This document shows, one piece after another, positions 45,382-54,915 of a stretch of 64,000 nucleotides of DNA; positions within the stretch are counted from its first letter, which is position 1; each line of letters starts with the position of its first letter. The DNA lies in contig NZ_WWDL01000023.1 in NCBI RefSeq assembly GCF_009848505.1, forward strand, positions 1-64,000. Direction: 5' to 3'. This DNA is from Muricoccus harenae (GTDB lineage Bacteria > Pseudomonadota > Alphaproteobacteria > Acetobacterales > Acetobacteraceae). A model generated the notes under the pieces. That model searched no databases and was not told the origin of the DNA. It was given only the letters and a program-made list of their open reading frames with translations. A program made the translations under genes and the position numbers.

Positions 45382-45939
45382 TCAGCTGCGGCCCTGCAGC
45401 ACGCCGATATCGATCAGGTGTTCCCGGATGCGGTCGCTGGCCAGCAGGGCCATGATCTTGTCCGGCATCGGCGCCTGGCTCCCGGCCATGGCCGTGGTCA
45501 GGTTCAGCAGTTCCTGATGGCCCTGCTCCTGCACCTGCAGGAACATCTTGTCGAAGTCAGCGCCGCTGGCGGATTGCAGGCGCTGCATCACCTGGGTCTT
45601 CTCGCCGCCGAAGCGCGGCTCGGGGAAGTTGTGCCCGGCCATCTTCATGGCCTGGGCCATGCCCTCCTGCTCGCGCACCTCGAAATTGGCGAAGCGCTTC
45701 ACCTCGGCGCTCGAGGCCTTCTCCACGCCCATCCGCGCCGAGAGGAGGGAGAAGTGGCCGGCCTCATGCGTCATCATCGCCAGGCGCTCGGGTGGCATGC
45801 TGGTCATGTTGGCTGGCGGGGTATTGGCCTGCGGCGTGGCGCCCGGGCCGGGGGCGCGGCCTGCCGTTCCCTGGGCCATGGCGGCAACGGGAACGAGGGT
45901 GGCGCCCGCGAGGGCGAGCGAAAGCGAACGGCGTTGCAT
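45382..45939 (-). CDS. DUF4142 family exported protein
   Basis: A 185-residue protein with a signal peptide (cleavage near AAMAQ). A helical DUF4142 domain follows: SLLSARMGVEKASSAEVKRFANFEVREQ (in part), DFDKMFLQVQEQGHQELL. These ferritin-like helical proteins are periplasmic and of unknown function. It stands alone between terminator and MmcB gene. Confidence 0.85.
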   Translation of the reverse strand: MQRRSLSLALAGATLVPVAAMAQGTAGRAPGPGATPQANTPPANMTSMPPERLAMMTHEAGHFSLLSARMGVEKASSAEVKRFANFEVREQEGMAQAMKMAGHNFPEPRFGGEKTQVMQRLQSASGADFDKMFLQVQEQGHQELLNLTTAMAGSQAPMPDKIMALLASDRIREHLIDIGVLQGRS

Positions 45940-46082
45940 GGTGGCGATGCTCCCAGAAGACGCCCCCGGGGGGTTGGGGCGCCGGATGGAAACGGCCTGG
46001 GGGGGCAGTGGTTCCGTGCGATGGAATCGCCGGGCCTGGGTCGCGGGGCGCCGTCAGGTCCCGCAGGCGAGGCTGCGTACCG

Positions 46083-46556
46083 CTATTCGCAGAGGAGCGC
46101 GGCCCGCATCTCCTGGGCGCCCACCGGGTCGCACAGTGCGGCGAGCCGCCCCGCCGCCAGCACGGCATAGCGGTGCATGAGCGACTTCCGCCGCGCCCCG
46201 GCCAGGGGCCTGTGCTCCGTGTCCCGCACCATCTCGGCATCGAAGCCGTCGCTGACGATCAGCCCGACATCCTCCGGGATCAGCTCCTGCGGGAAGTCGC
46301 AATCCACGGCGAAATAGAGCCGGTCGCACCAGTCCCGGTATTCCTGCCACTTGAAGTCCGAGAGGAAGTCGCGCGGGCCGGACTTCACCTCGATGGCGAC
46401 GAGATGGCCTTCGGGGGTGAGCGCCATGATGTCGAGGCGGCGGCCGCAGGGGATGGGCATTTCCGCGAGCGGCGCCCAGCGGTTGCGGGCGCAGAAGCGC
46501 ATGGCGGCGCGGCAGGTGGTGGCCGTGCGCTCGGGGATGGTGAGATCCAGCGGCAT
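46083..46556 (-). CDS. mmcB: MmcB family DNA repair protein
   Basis: A 157-residue protein with the MmcB nuclease-like core: CGRRLDIMALTPEG, VAIEVKSGPRDFLSD and DCDFPQELIPEDVGLIVSD. The Asp...Glu-x-Lys arrangement (LDIM ... IEVK) fits a PD-(D/E)XK fold. In Caulobacter MmcB is part of the SOS-linked response to mitomycin C. ATG 46556 is chosen from the family N-terminus over the in-frame start at 46592. It is divergent from a YcgN-type gene. Confidence 0.87.
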   Translation of the reverse strand: MPLDLTIPERTATTCRAAMRFCARNRWAPLAEMPIPCGRRLDIMALTPEGHLVAIEVKSGPRDFLSDFKWQEYRDWCDRLYFAVDCDFPQELIPEDVGLIVSDGFDAEMVRDTEHRPLAGARRKSLMHRYAVLAAGRLAALCDPVGAQEMRAALLCE

Positions 46557-46630
46557 GGCCTCCGTGTCGCGCCGGGCTGCAGGGCAGGTCAAGCTTCCCG
46601 TGCGATCCGTGCAGGGTGTAGGAGGGTGGC

Positions 46631-47155
46631 GTGTCCGATGCCCTGCCTTTCTGGAAGCGGAAATCCCTTTCGTCCATGACGAAGGCGGAATGGGAATCCC
46701 TGTGCGACGGTTGCGGCCGCTGCTGCCTGCACAAGATCCGCGATGAGGACACGGAAGAGCTCCATTTCACCAATGTCGCCTGCCGGCTGCTGGACACCCA
46801 GGGCTGCGGCTGCCGCGACTATGCCAACCGGCGCGATCATGTGCCGGATTGCGTGCAGCTGAAGCCGAAGATGCTGGCGGCGCTGGATTGGCTGCCGCCG
46901 ACCTGCGCCTACCACCTCCTTGCCCGGGGGCAGGACCTGCCGGACTGGCACCCGCTGGTGACCGGCGATCCGGAGAGCGTCCATCGCGCCGGGATTTCCG
47001 TTCGCGGCCGCGCCGTCTCTGAGCGCGAGGCCGGGGCGCTGGAGGATCATGTCGTGACCTGGCCGGGGCGCTGGCCGGCGCGCCGCGCACCTCGCGCGGC
47101 GCCGGGGGCGCCCCCAAAGCCGGGCACGAAGCCAAGGGAGAGGAAAGCGGGATGA
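46631..47155 (+). CDS. YcgN family cysteine cluster protein (UPF0260)
   Basis: A 174-residue protein with the YcgN signature [20 protein letters not shown] and the Cys-rich [19 protein letters not shown] and PDCVQL motifs, which probably bind a metal or cluster. Its function is unknown. The C-terminal 30 residues are an Ala/Pro/Arg-rich extension. GTG 46631 is the start. Its stop overlaps the next ATG (47152-47155), so it is coupled to the dapA-like gene. Confidence 0.9.
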   Translation: MSDALPFWKRKSLSSMTKAEWESLCDGCGRCCLHKIRDEDTEELHFTNVACRLLDTQGCGCRDYANRRDHVPDCVQLKPKMLAALDWLPPTCAYHLLARGQDLPDWHPLVTGDPESVHRAGISVRGRAVSEREAGALEDHVVTWPGRWPARRAPRAAPGAPPKPGTKPRERKAG

Positions 47156-48111
47156 GCCAGGCAAGGACGGGGGCGCTGTATGGCGGGGTGAATGCCGCGC
47201 TGATCACGGCGATGCGCGGGGATCTGTCGCCGGACCACCAGCGCACCGCCGCCCATGCGAAATGGCTTCTGGCGAATGGCTGCGACGGGCTGGGCGTGCT
47301 GGGCACCACGGGCGAGGCCAATTCCTTCGGCCTGCGCGAGCGCCGGGAGGTCTTGGAGCAACTCGTCGCGAATGACGTGCCGGTCACCCGGATGATGCCG
47401 GGCACGGGCTGCACCAACCTGACCGACACCGTGGAGTTGTCGCGCCATGCGCGGGACCTGGGTTGCCCCGGCGTGCTCGTGCTGCCGCCCTTCTACTACA
47501 AGAACCCCAGCGAGGAGGGGCTCTACGCCTATTTCTCCGAGGTGATCGAGCGGATCGGCGGGGGGCTGGCCCTGTATCTCTACCACTTCCCCGCCCAGTC
47601 GGCGGTGCCGCTTTCGGTGGAGCTGATCGGGCGGCTGCTGGAGGCCTTTCCGGGCGTGGTGCGGGGCGTCAAGGACAGCACCGGCGATGCGGCCCAGGCC
47701 GAGGCCTTCATCTCGGCCTTCGCGGCGCGGGGCTTCGAGGTCTATCCGGGCGGGGACAACCTGCTGCAGCGGATGCTGGCGCTGGGAGCGGCGGGCTGCA
47801 TCACGGCGGCCACCAACCTCACCGCGTGCTTCGCTCAGGTGGTCTATTCCAGGCGCACGGGGCCCGAGGCCGATGCCGCCCAAGCCATGATGAATGCCTG
47901 CCGCGCCGCCGCCGGCACCGTGCCGCTGATTCCCGGCCTGCGGGAAATTCTGGCCCGGAGCACCGGGGACGAGGCCTGGCGCCATATCCGCCCGCCCCAT
48001 ACCCGGCTTTCGCCCGCCCAGGCCGATGCCGTCTGGGCCGCCTGGCAGGCGACGGGCGCCCTTCCCCTCCCCGGCCTGGCAGGGCAAGGACTAGCCTCCG
48101 CCGCCGAGTGA
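47152..48111 (+). CDS. Dihydrodipicolinate synthase (DapA) family protein
   Basis: A 319-residue class I aldolase-type lyase of the DapA/NAL superfamily. It has GTTGEANSF, Tyr144 in YLYHFP and the Schiff-base Lys174 in GVKDSTGD. The superfamily uses pyruvate or related 2-oxoacids in aldol reactions. The first and last regions differ from true DapA, so a catabolic member such as a keto-deoxy-sugar acid or hydroxybenzylidenepyruvate aldolase is more likely. ATGA overlap with the upstream gene and a cupin gene 16 bases downstream indicate one operon. Confidence 0.87.
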   Translation: MSQARTGALYGGVNAALITAMRGDLSPDHQRTAAHAKWLLANGCDGLGVLGTTGEANSFGLRERREVLEQLVANDVPVTRMMPGTGCTNLTDTVELSRHARDLGCPGVLVLPPFYYKNPSEEGLYAYFSEVIERIGGGLALYLYHFPAQSAVPLSVELIGRLLEAFPGVVRGVKDSTGDAAQAEAFISAFAARGFEVYPGGDNLLQRMLALGAAGCITAATNLTACFAQVVYSRRTGPEADAAQAMMNACRAAAGTVPLIPGLREILARSTGDEAWRHIRPPHTRLSPAQADAVWAAWQATGALPLPGLAGQGLASAAE

Positions 48112-48127
48112 TTCCGAAGGGAGTCCC

Positions 48128-48442
48128 ATGTCCGAACCGCTTCGCTGCCGCATCCCCGCCGTCGCCACCGTGCAGGCGGATGACGACACCGCCCGCGTCA
48201 CCCGCTGGGACTTCCCGCCGGGGGCCGAGACCGGGTGGCACCGCCATGGCTGGGGCTATCTGGTGGTGCCCGTGACCGATGGGACGATGCTGCTGGAGGA
48301 GCCGGGCGGGGCGACGCGGGAGGCGAGCATCAAGGCCGGCGTCTCCTACACGCGTCCTCCGGGGGTGGAGCACAATGTGGTTAATGCGGGGACCGTGCCC
48401 TTCTCCTTCGTGGAGATCGAGTTCAAGGCGCATCCGGGCTGA
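48128..48442 (+). CDS. Small cupin-domain protein
   Basis: A 104-residue single cupin. The first metal motif is in GWHRHGWGYLVVPVTDG and the second in PPGVEHNVVNAG, giving His residues for a metal site. It could be a small isomerase, oxygenase or sensor; the substrate is unknown. It follows the dapA-like gene by 16 bases (SD GAAGGGAG) and is probably the last gene of that operon. Confidence 0.85.
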   Translation: MSEPLRCRIPAVATVQADDDTARVTRWDFPPGAETGWHRHGWGYLVVPVTDGTMLLEEPGGATREASIKAGVSYTRPPGVEHNVVNAGTVPFSFVEIEFKAHPG

Positions 48443-48644
48443 GCCGGAGCCCGGCTGCGCATGGCGCTTGGTGCCATGCACAGCCGGGCGGCTGGTCAAC
48501 GAGGCCGCAGGCAGATAGATCGCAAGCAACATACCTTTTAAGAAGTTGTTTTCTCCCGGCTTTTGCACCGCAGCGGCCACAGGACTTTCCATGGCTCTGT
48601 CAAGCCGTTGAACCGGACCCCATTGCGGGTCCATTCTCAGCTTC

Positions 48645-49364
48645 ATGGAACATAACGAGATCGAGAGCGTCCCACTTCGCGCCCATCCCCTGGCGCTGCC
48701 GACGCCGACTCCGGTGCGCTGGAACCGCTCGACCCGGGCGCGCCGGGTTTCCCTTCGCATCGATCCGCGGGCGGGGGAGGTGGTGGTGACGCTGCCGCCC
48801 CGCTCTGGCCGGAAGGCGGGCATGGCGCTGCTGAACACCCATGCCACCTGGGTGAAGGAACGGCTCGGCAGCCTCGCCCCGGCGGTGCCGCTGGCCGAGG
48901 GGCAGCGCGTTCCGCTCGGCGGGGTGCCCCATACCATCCGGCACGACCCCGATGCGCGTGGCCCCGCCATCCTGTGGAACAGCGAAATCGTGGTGGCGGG
49001 GGACAAGGCATTTCTGGCACGCCGCGTGGGCGATTTCCTCAAGGTGGAGGCGAAGCGGCGCATCTCGGTGCTCGCCGCCGGCCATGCCGCGACCCTTGGG
49101 GTGAAGTTCCGCCGGATCACGCTGAAGGACACGCGGTCACGCTGGGGAAGCTGCGCCCCGGATGGCACCCTCGCCTTCTCCTGGCGGCTGGTGATGGCTC
49201 CGGACTGGGTGCTGGATTACGTGGTGGCCCATGAGGTGGGGCATCTGCGGGAGCTGAACCACTCCGACCGCTTCTGGGCCCATGTCGCGCGGCTGACGCC
49301 GCATCGGGAGGCGGCACAGGACTGGCTGCGGCGCCACGGGCCGACGCTGCTGCGCGTGGGGTGA
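48645..49364 (+). CDS. YgjP-type M48 family metallopeptidase
   Basis: A 239-residue protein of the YgjP/DUF45 group. It has RWNRSTRARRVSLRID near the start, SRWGSCAPDGTLAFSWRLVMAP and the zinc motif VVAHEVGHLRELNHSDRFW, with two His and Glu as ligands and catalyst. Such proteins are predicted zinc metallopeptidases with no settled substrate. It has no signal peptide. The upstream 200 bases (48443-48644) contain an AT-richer stretch and may hold its promoter, but no clear boxes are visible. Confidence 0.88.
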   Translation: MEHNEIESVPLRAHPLALPTPTPVRWNRSTRARRVSLRIDPRAGEVVVTLPPRSGRKAGMALLNTHATWVKERLGSLAPAVPLAEGQRVPLGGVPHTIRHDPDARGPAILWNSEIVVAGDKAFLARRVGDFLKVEAKRRISVLAAGHAATLGVKFRRITLKDTRSRWGSCAPDGTLAFSWRLVMAPDWVLDYVVAHEVGHLRELNHSDRFWAHVARLTPHREAAQDWLRRHGPTLLRVG

Positions 49365-49420
49365 TTCACGCGCGGTTAGGGCGCAGGCCCTAGCTTCCGG
49401 GGGTTCGCGGAGGCAAGCCC

Positions 49421-52125
49421 ATGGCGGGTGCCATCAGCAGCGGCACCGCCGCCTTCTACACGAGCTATCCCAGTGGCTACGCGCCGGCCACTTCCTCCAC
49501 CGCAGGTGGCACGGGTGGGTCGGCGGTCACCGATATCGTGGACATCCGCGTGCCCCTGCCCGCGGGCGCCTTCACCGCCCGCGCGGGGGACAGCTATTCG
49601 GTGCGGGAGCTGTTCGGCTCCCCCGATGCGGCGCTGATGCGCGTGGCCCTGCGCGGGGATGGCGGCGGGCGGCTGGTGCTGCGCGGCGAGGATGTGACGG
49701 GCCGGACCGATTTCGATCCGCTGGACTACAACGAGCTGCAATTCGTCGCCGGCGCCGATGGCAGTGCGCAGGAAATCGTGGCGGTGGCGCGCAGCGGCAC
49801 GAAGGATGCGGCGGGCGTCTGGCGTAACATCGCGGACAGCGAACCCGTGCAGATTACCGCCTGCGTCACCGGCATCCGCTCCATCGAGGCGGCCGCGGCG
49901 CTGCGGACGGCGGCACTGCCGGGCGAGGCGGATGCGGATGTCATCGGCCTCGTGCAGGACGCGACGATCTTCGCCGCCTATGGCACGCAGAAGGCCCCTG
50001 CCCTTTCGACCGTGGGGAATGTCACGCTGAAGGCGGGCGATGCGCTCGCGCTGCATGACCTGTTCAGCGCCGGGGCGGAGACGGCGCTGTATCGGGTGGC
50101 ACTGCGCGACGATGCGGCGGCCCCTGGCGCAAGGCTGATGCTGGAGGGGGAGGACGTCACCCACCGGATCGACTTCACTCCCGAGGAATTCAGTAGCCTG
50201 CAATTCCTGGCAGGTCCCGATGGCAGCGCGGCGGAGATCCTGGTGGTGGCGCGGGCCGGCACGAAGGATGAGGCGGGGGTCTGGCGCAATATCGTGGACA
50301 GCCCAGCGGTGCAGATCACCGCCACGGTCACGGGGGCGCGCTCCGCCAATGCCGCGCCGGCGCTGCGCAGCCCCGTCGATCCGGGGGACGGGGATGCGGG
50401 CTTCCTGCGGATCGCGCAGGAGGCGGCGATCTTCGCGCCGCTGGCCGGGCGCAAGGCGCCAGTCGTGTCGGGACCCGGCGAGGTAACGGTGAAGGCGGGG
50501 GACAGCCTGTCCCTGCGCGACCTGTTCCCAGTGAGTGGAACCGTGGAGGCGGCGCTGTACCGGGTGGCGCTGCGCGATGAGCCGGGTGGGCCGTCCGGCG
50601 GGCGGCTGCTGCTGGACGGGGCGGATGTGACGGGGCGCACGACTTCTCGCCGCTGGAATTCCTGTCGCTGCAATATGTCGCGGGGCCGGAGGGCGGTGCG
50701 CAGGAGATCCTGGTGGTCGCACGGGCCGGACGCGAGGACGGCACCGGCGGGCTGACCGCCATTGCCGACAGCCCGCCGGCGCTGCTGCGCGCGGCGGTGA
50801 CGGGAACGCGCTCCCTCAACACGGCGGAGGCGCTGCGGACGGCAGTGGACCCCGCCTCGGCAGATGCGGATTTCATGCGGGTGGCGTCGGAGGCCGTGCT
50901 CTATGCGCCGCTCTCCAGCCAGGTGGCGCCAGGCCTGTCCACGGCGGGCAACTTCACCGCCGCCGCCGGCGACCGCTACGCGCTGCGGGACCCGTTCACC
51001 TCGCCCTACAGCGCGACGGTGGAGGTGACGGGCTATCGCGTGGCGCTGCGGGATTCCGACCTGTCCTCGGGCGCGAAGCTGATGCTGGATGGGGAGGACG
51101 TGACCCAGCGGATCGGCTTCACGGCGGCGGAGTTCAATTCGCTGCAGTTCGTGGCCGGCACCACGGGCGGCGCGCAGGACATCCTGGTGGTGGCGCGCAG
51201 CGCGAAGGCGGATGGCACGGGAATCGTGGACAGCCGCGCGGTGCAGGTCACGGCCTCCGTCACGGGCGAGCGCTCGATCAACGCGCTGCCGGCGCTGCGG
51301 GATGCCTCGCCAGAGGATGCCTATGCGCGCATCGCGCAGGATGCGGCCGTCTATGCGCCCTTCGCCGGGCAGGTGGCGCCGCGCCTCTCCGCCGCGGGCG
51401 ACTTCACGGCGGCGGCAGGTGACCGGTTCTCGATGAACACGCTGTTCGACACGGCGGGCGGCGTGTTCGACGAAGGCGCCAGCTATCGCGTGGCGATGCG
51501 CGACGATCCCTCCGGAAGCGGCGGCGGCAGGCTGATCCTGAACGGCGAGGCGGTGACGGGGCGCAGCGAGTTCACGGGGGCGGAATTCGCCGCCCTGATG
51601 TTCGAGGCCGGGCCGGCGGGCAGCGCGCAGGACCTGCTGGTGGTGGCGCGAAAGACGGGCCCCACAGGCCTGATCACCGACAGCCCGGCGCTGGAGATCA
51701 CCGCCCGCGCCACCGGGACGCGTTCCATCAATGCGCTGGCGGCGCTGCGGACGGAGGATGCGGCGGAATCCGGCTTCGACCGCATCCTGCGGGACGCGGC
51801 GGTCTATGGCGGCACATCCGCCCCGGCCCTCTTGGCCACCATCCGGCCAGATCGGCCGGCCATCCCCGCACAGGCGCTGGCGGCAGCGGTGGGGGCCTAT
51901 CGCGCGATAGGGGCTGCCCAGGCCGTGACCAGCCTCGACTTGGCCGGGCTCTTCGGCGGGGTGGTGGGGGCCAGCCATGCGGCTGGGGCGGGTTCGGCGC
52001 AGTTGGTGGAGTTGTCCAGCCTCGTGGCGCTGCTCGGCGGCGGCACGATGGGTGGGGTGCGGAGCGCAGGGCCGGATATCACGAAGCTGACCACGCTGGC
52101 GTTGCGGCTGGGCGGCCGAGGGTGA
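49421..52125 (+). pseudogene. Five-repeat surface-type protein, frameshifted
   Basis: Restoring one base gives about 901 residues made of five tandem repeats of roughly 115-130 residues. Each has the plan AGDxxSLRDLF, YRVALRD, GGRLxLxGEDVTxRxxF, EFxSLQFxAGxxGxAQEILVVAR and DSPAVQITAxVTGxRSI. The reading frame switches at about 50640, where ACGGAC seems to have become ACGAC, so coding 49421-50640 continues from 50641 in the next frame. The pattern recalls beta-sandwich repeats of large alphaproteobacterial surface proteins. No signal peptide is seen. It could be a pseudogene or carry a sequencing error. Confidence 0.7.
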
Positions 52126-52214
52126 AAACCGCCTGGGGCGGTGCCCATGTGCCGAAAGGCGGTCCTGTGACGCCTGTCCAGGGCCGGCTGGTGCCGCGGG
52201 TCGAGGAGCGGAAC

Positions 52215-52412
52215 ATGGGCGGAGACGATCGTGAGGAGCCGGGCGAGTACGCATCGCCTGCCTGCTTTCTGCACGAGTTGGACCCAGGTTTCGCGGGGCT
52301 CACCCCGGCGCCGGCGGCCAAGCCGGCGCGCCGCAGGAAGAAGGCCGGCACGGCTAAGGCGCCGCCCGGACCGCCCACGGAAACTGGCTCGGAGGCTGAT
52401 CGCTCCGCGTGA
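52215..52412 (+). CDS. Hypothetical small protein, 65 residues
   Basis: Begins at ATG 52215 after GAGGAGCGG. The conserved-looking core EYASPACFLHELDPGFAG is followed by an Ala/Pro/Lys-rich tail. I do not recognise the family. A longer frame from GTG 52122 exists, overlapping the stop of the repeat-protein gene, but lacks extra similarity. Confidence rests on the ribosome-binding site and core. Confidence 0.5.
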   Translation: MGGDDREEPGEYASPACFLHELDPGFAGLTPAPAAKPARRRKKAGTAKAPPGPPTETGSEADRSA

Positions 52413-52550
52413 CGGGAGCGTCTGCCGTGCCTGCGCGGCAGTGTGGGCGAGTGAAGGGCGCAGACCGGACGGATAGGGCGCCGGACCTTTCAATGGGCGG
52501 CGGCGGGTCCTAGCTTTCCGGCGTGCCTTTCGGACAGGAGAGGAGACATC

Positions 52551-52859
52551 ATGAACGGCGATGATCTCGAACGGCGGATCAGGCGTCTGCGGACGGATGC
52601 GAAGGCCCTTTCCCGGCTTGCTCTTCTCTGGCGGCAGAAGCCGGAGGCCCCCGCGGCGACAGTGACCGGGGAGGAATGTGCGAAGAACGCCCGGAATTCC
52701 CTGCACCGGCTGGAGGCGCTGCGGCGCCGTGGCGAGGCCGGTGGGGCCACGGGAGAGGAATGCGCGCGGACGGCGCGGGATCCGCTGCGCCGCTTCGAGC
52801 CCCTGCGGCGGCGCGGCGAGGAGACTCCCATCCACTACGCCATGGGTCGCCATGGCTGA
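52551..52859 (+). CDS. Hypothetical protein with internal duplication, 102 residues
   Basis: A strongly basic, helical-looking protein. Two copies of about 27 residues follow each other: TGEECAKNARNSLHRLEALRRRGE and TGEECARTARDPLRRFEPLRRRGE (read each as a motif of about 24, here split by meaning). Each repeat has one Cys after Glu-Glu. GGAGAGGAG just before ATG 52551 supports the start. Function unknown; it follows another small gene and precedes a convergent Bug receptor. Confidence 0.55.
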   Translation: MNGDDLERRIRRLRTDAKALSRLALLWRQKPEAPAATVTGEECAKNARNSLHRLEALRRRGEAGGATGEECARTARDPLRRFEPLRRRGEETPIHYAMGRHG

Positions 52860-52967
52860 TTTCCGGCTGAAGGACCGCGGAGCGCGATAGAGGGCGCGCC
52901 GCATGCCGGACCCGGAGGAGCCGCCGATCACCAGCGGATGGCGGCCCCTCATTCAAGTTTCTTCCGC

Positions 52968-53948
52968 CTATTCCGCCTTCGCGCCGGTGGTGCGGACGAT
53001 GGGCGCCCATTTGGCCGTTTCCTCGCGGATGAAGCGCGCCAGATCCTCAGGCGAGGTTGGCATGGGCTCGACCCCCTGCCCTTCCAGCGCGGCGGAAACG
53101 GTGGGATCGGCCAGCGCCTCCCGCATGGCGGCGTTCATGCGGGTGACGATCGCGGGCGGCAGGCCCTTGGGACCGACCAGCGCGTACCAGTTCTGCACCT
53201 CATAGCCCGGCAGGGTCTCGGCGACCGTCGGGGTATTCGGATGCGAGCGGATGCGCTGCGCGGTGGGCACGGCCAGCAGGCGCAGCTTTCCGGACTGCAC
53301 CTGCGGCAGGGCGGTGGGCGCGGTGGAGAAGGCGTAGTCTACCTTGCCGCCCATCAGGTCAGTCATCATCGGCCCTCCGCCGCGATAGGGCACATGGACG
53401 GTCTTCACCCCGGCCATCTGGTCCAGCAGCGCGCCCGCCAGGTGCCCGGCGCCGCCGACGCCGGAGGAGCCGTAGGTGATCGTGTCCGGTGCCGCCTTCG
53501 CCGCCGCGATCAGGTCGGCGACGCTACGCCAGGGGCGGTCGGCCGGCACCACCAGCACGTTGAGCACGTTGCCGGCCATGGAGACCGGCACGAGGTCCGC
53601 CTGCGGATCGAAGTTCAGGTTGGAATAGAGGGTGGGGTTGATCGCCAGCGCGCCGATCGTGCCCATCAGGAAGGTGTAGCCATCGGGCTGCGCGTGTACG
53701 ACGAGGTCGGTGGCCAAATTGCCACCTGCGCCGGGACGATTGTCGATGACGATGGGCTGGCCCAGCAGCGCGCCGAGCTTCTGCTGCATCACCCGCGTGC
53801 TGATATCGGTGGCGCCGCCGGCCGCGAAGCCGACCACGATCCGGATGGGCTTGTTGGGCCAGGGCGCCTGCGCCCGGGCGCGGAGTGCGGGGATGGAAAG
53901 GGCAAGCCCTCCCAGCCCGGCACCCAGCAGGGTGCGTCGGTGAAGCAT
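52968..53948 (-). CDS. Bug family substrate-binding protein
   Basis: A 326-residue periplasmic receptor of the Bug/TctC family: signal peptide MLHRRTLLGAGLGGLALSIP with cleavage near RARAQA, then WPNKPIRIVVGFAAGGATDI, VIDNRPGAGGNLA and YGSSGVGGAGHLAG. It binds a small carboxylate-like ligand for a TctAB permease, which is not encoded here. Downstream of an enoyl-CoA hydratase and a CoA-transferase gene on the same strand, it may deliver the acid that those enzymes activate. Confidence 0.92.
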   Translation of the reverse strand: MLHRRTLLGAGLGGLALSIPALRARAQAPWPNKPIRIVVGFAAGGATDISTRVMQQKLGALLGQPIVIDNRPGAGGNLATDLVVHAQPDGYTFLMGTIGALAINPTLYSNLNFDPQADLVPVSMAGNVLNVLVVPADRPWRSVADLIAAAKAAPDTITYGSSGVGGAGHLAGALLDQMAGVKTVHVPYRGGGPMMTDLMGGKVDYAFSTAPTALPQVQSGKLRLLAVPTAQRIRSHPNTPTVAETLPGYEVQNWYALVGPKGLPPAIVTRMNAAMREALADPTVSAALEGQGVEPMPTSPEDLARFIREETAKWAPIVRTTGAKAE

Positions 53949-54058
53949 CGGACTATCCTCCTCGGTCGATGCCCCCGGGCCCGTCTGCTGCGGGTCTGCC
54001 GAGGGACCGGTTCAATGCACTTGACCGGGCACCGCGGCATGGCGCGGCACCCGGGATC

Positions 54059-54874
54059 TCAGCGGCCCTGGAACTGGGGCGGGCGCTTTTCCATGAAGGC
54101 GCGGCGGCCCTCGATGTAATCCTCGCTGGCGAAGCAGCCGAGGACGAGGCGGTTGCAGAGTTCCTCGTCCGGCTGGGCCTTCAGCGCCTCGGCCACGATC
54201 GCCTTCACCGAGCCGACGGTGAGCGGCGCGTTGCCTGCGATGGTGTTGGCGTAATCGGCGATGGTGGCGTCCAGCGCGTCATCCGCGACCACGCGGTTCA
54301 CCAGCCCCATGATGCGCGCATCCTCGGCGGAGAAGCGCTTGGCGGTGAAGAACAGCTCCTTGGCGAAGGAGGGGCCGACGAGATGCACGAGGCGGCGGAT
54401 GCCTGGCAGCGGATAGCCGAGGCCGAGCTTGGCCGCCGGGATGCCGAAGGAGGACTTCTCCGTGCAGATCCGCATGTCGCAGCAGACGGCGAGTGCGCTG
54501 CCGCCGCCGATGCAATGGCCGCGGATCGCCGCGATGGTCGGCTTGGGAAAGTTGGAGAGAGCCTCGTACACCTTGGCGGTTTGCGCCTGATAGGCGTCCA
54601 CCGCCTCCTTCGAGCCACGTTCGCTCTCGAACTTCGAGATGTCGGCGCCGGAGACGAAGGCCTTGCCGCCCGCGCCGGTGACGACGACGACGCGGATCTC
54701 GGGATCGGCCGCGAAGTCGTTGAGGATCCGCTCCGCCGCGACCCACATCTCCATGGAGACGGCGTTATGGCGCTCGGGGTTGTTGAAGATCATCCAACCG
54801 ACGCCGCCCTCCTTGCGGGAGAGCATCTTATCGGTACCGAGGGCCGGGTTCGGCGGCGGGAGCGCGTCGGGCAT
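54059..54874 (-). CDS. Enoyl-CoA hydratase/isomerase family protein, atypical active site
   Basis: A 271-residue crotonase-fold protein with the oxyanion-hole motifs SGADIS and HCIGGGSALA. The two catalytic glutamates of enoyl-CoA hydratase are missing: Ser126 (GGGS) replaces the first and Ala147 in FGIPAAKLG the second. A hydration reaction is therefore doubtful; other crotonase-fold activities such as lyase, isomerase or thioester hydrolysis are possible. It lies 41 bases from the CoA-transferase gene upstream and probably acts on its product. Confidence 0.87.
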   Translation of the reverse strand: MPDALPPPNPALGTDKMLSRKEGGVGWMIFNNPERHNAVSMEMWVAAERILNDFAADPEIRVVVVTGAGGKAFVSGADISKFESERGSKEAVDAYQAQTAKVYEALSNFPKPTIAAIRGHCIGGGSALAVCCDMRICTEKSSFGIPAAKLGLGYPLPGIRRLVHLVGPSFAKELFFTAKRFSAEDARIMGLVNRVVADDALDATIADYANTIAGNAPLTVGSVKAIVAEALKAQPDEELCNRLVLGCFASEDYIEGRRAFMEKRPPQFQGR

Positions 54875-54915
54875 GTGTCAGTCCTGTCCTGTTGCGGGTC
54901 GGGCTCGCGCCCGGC

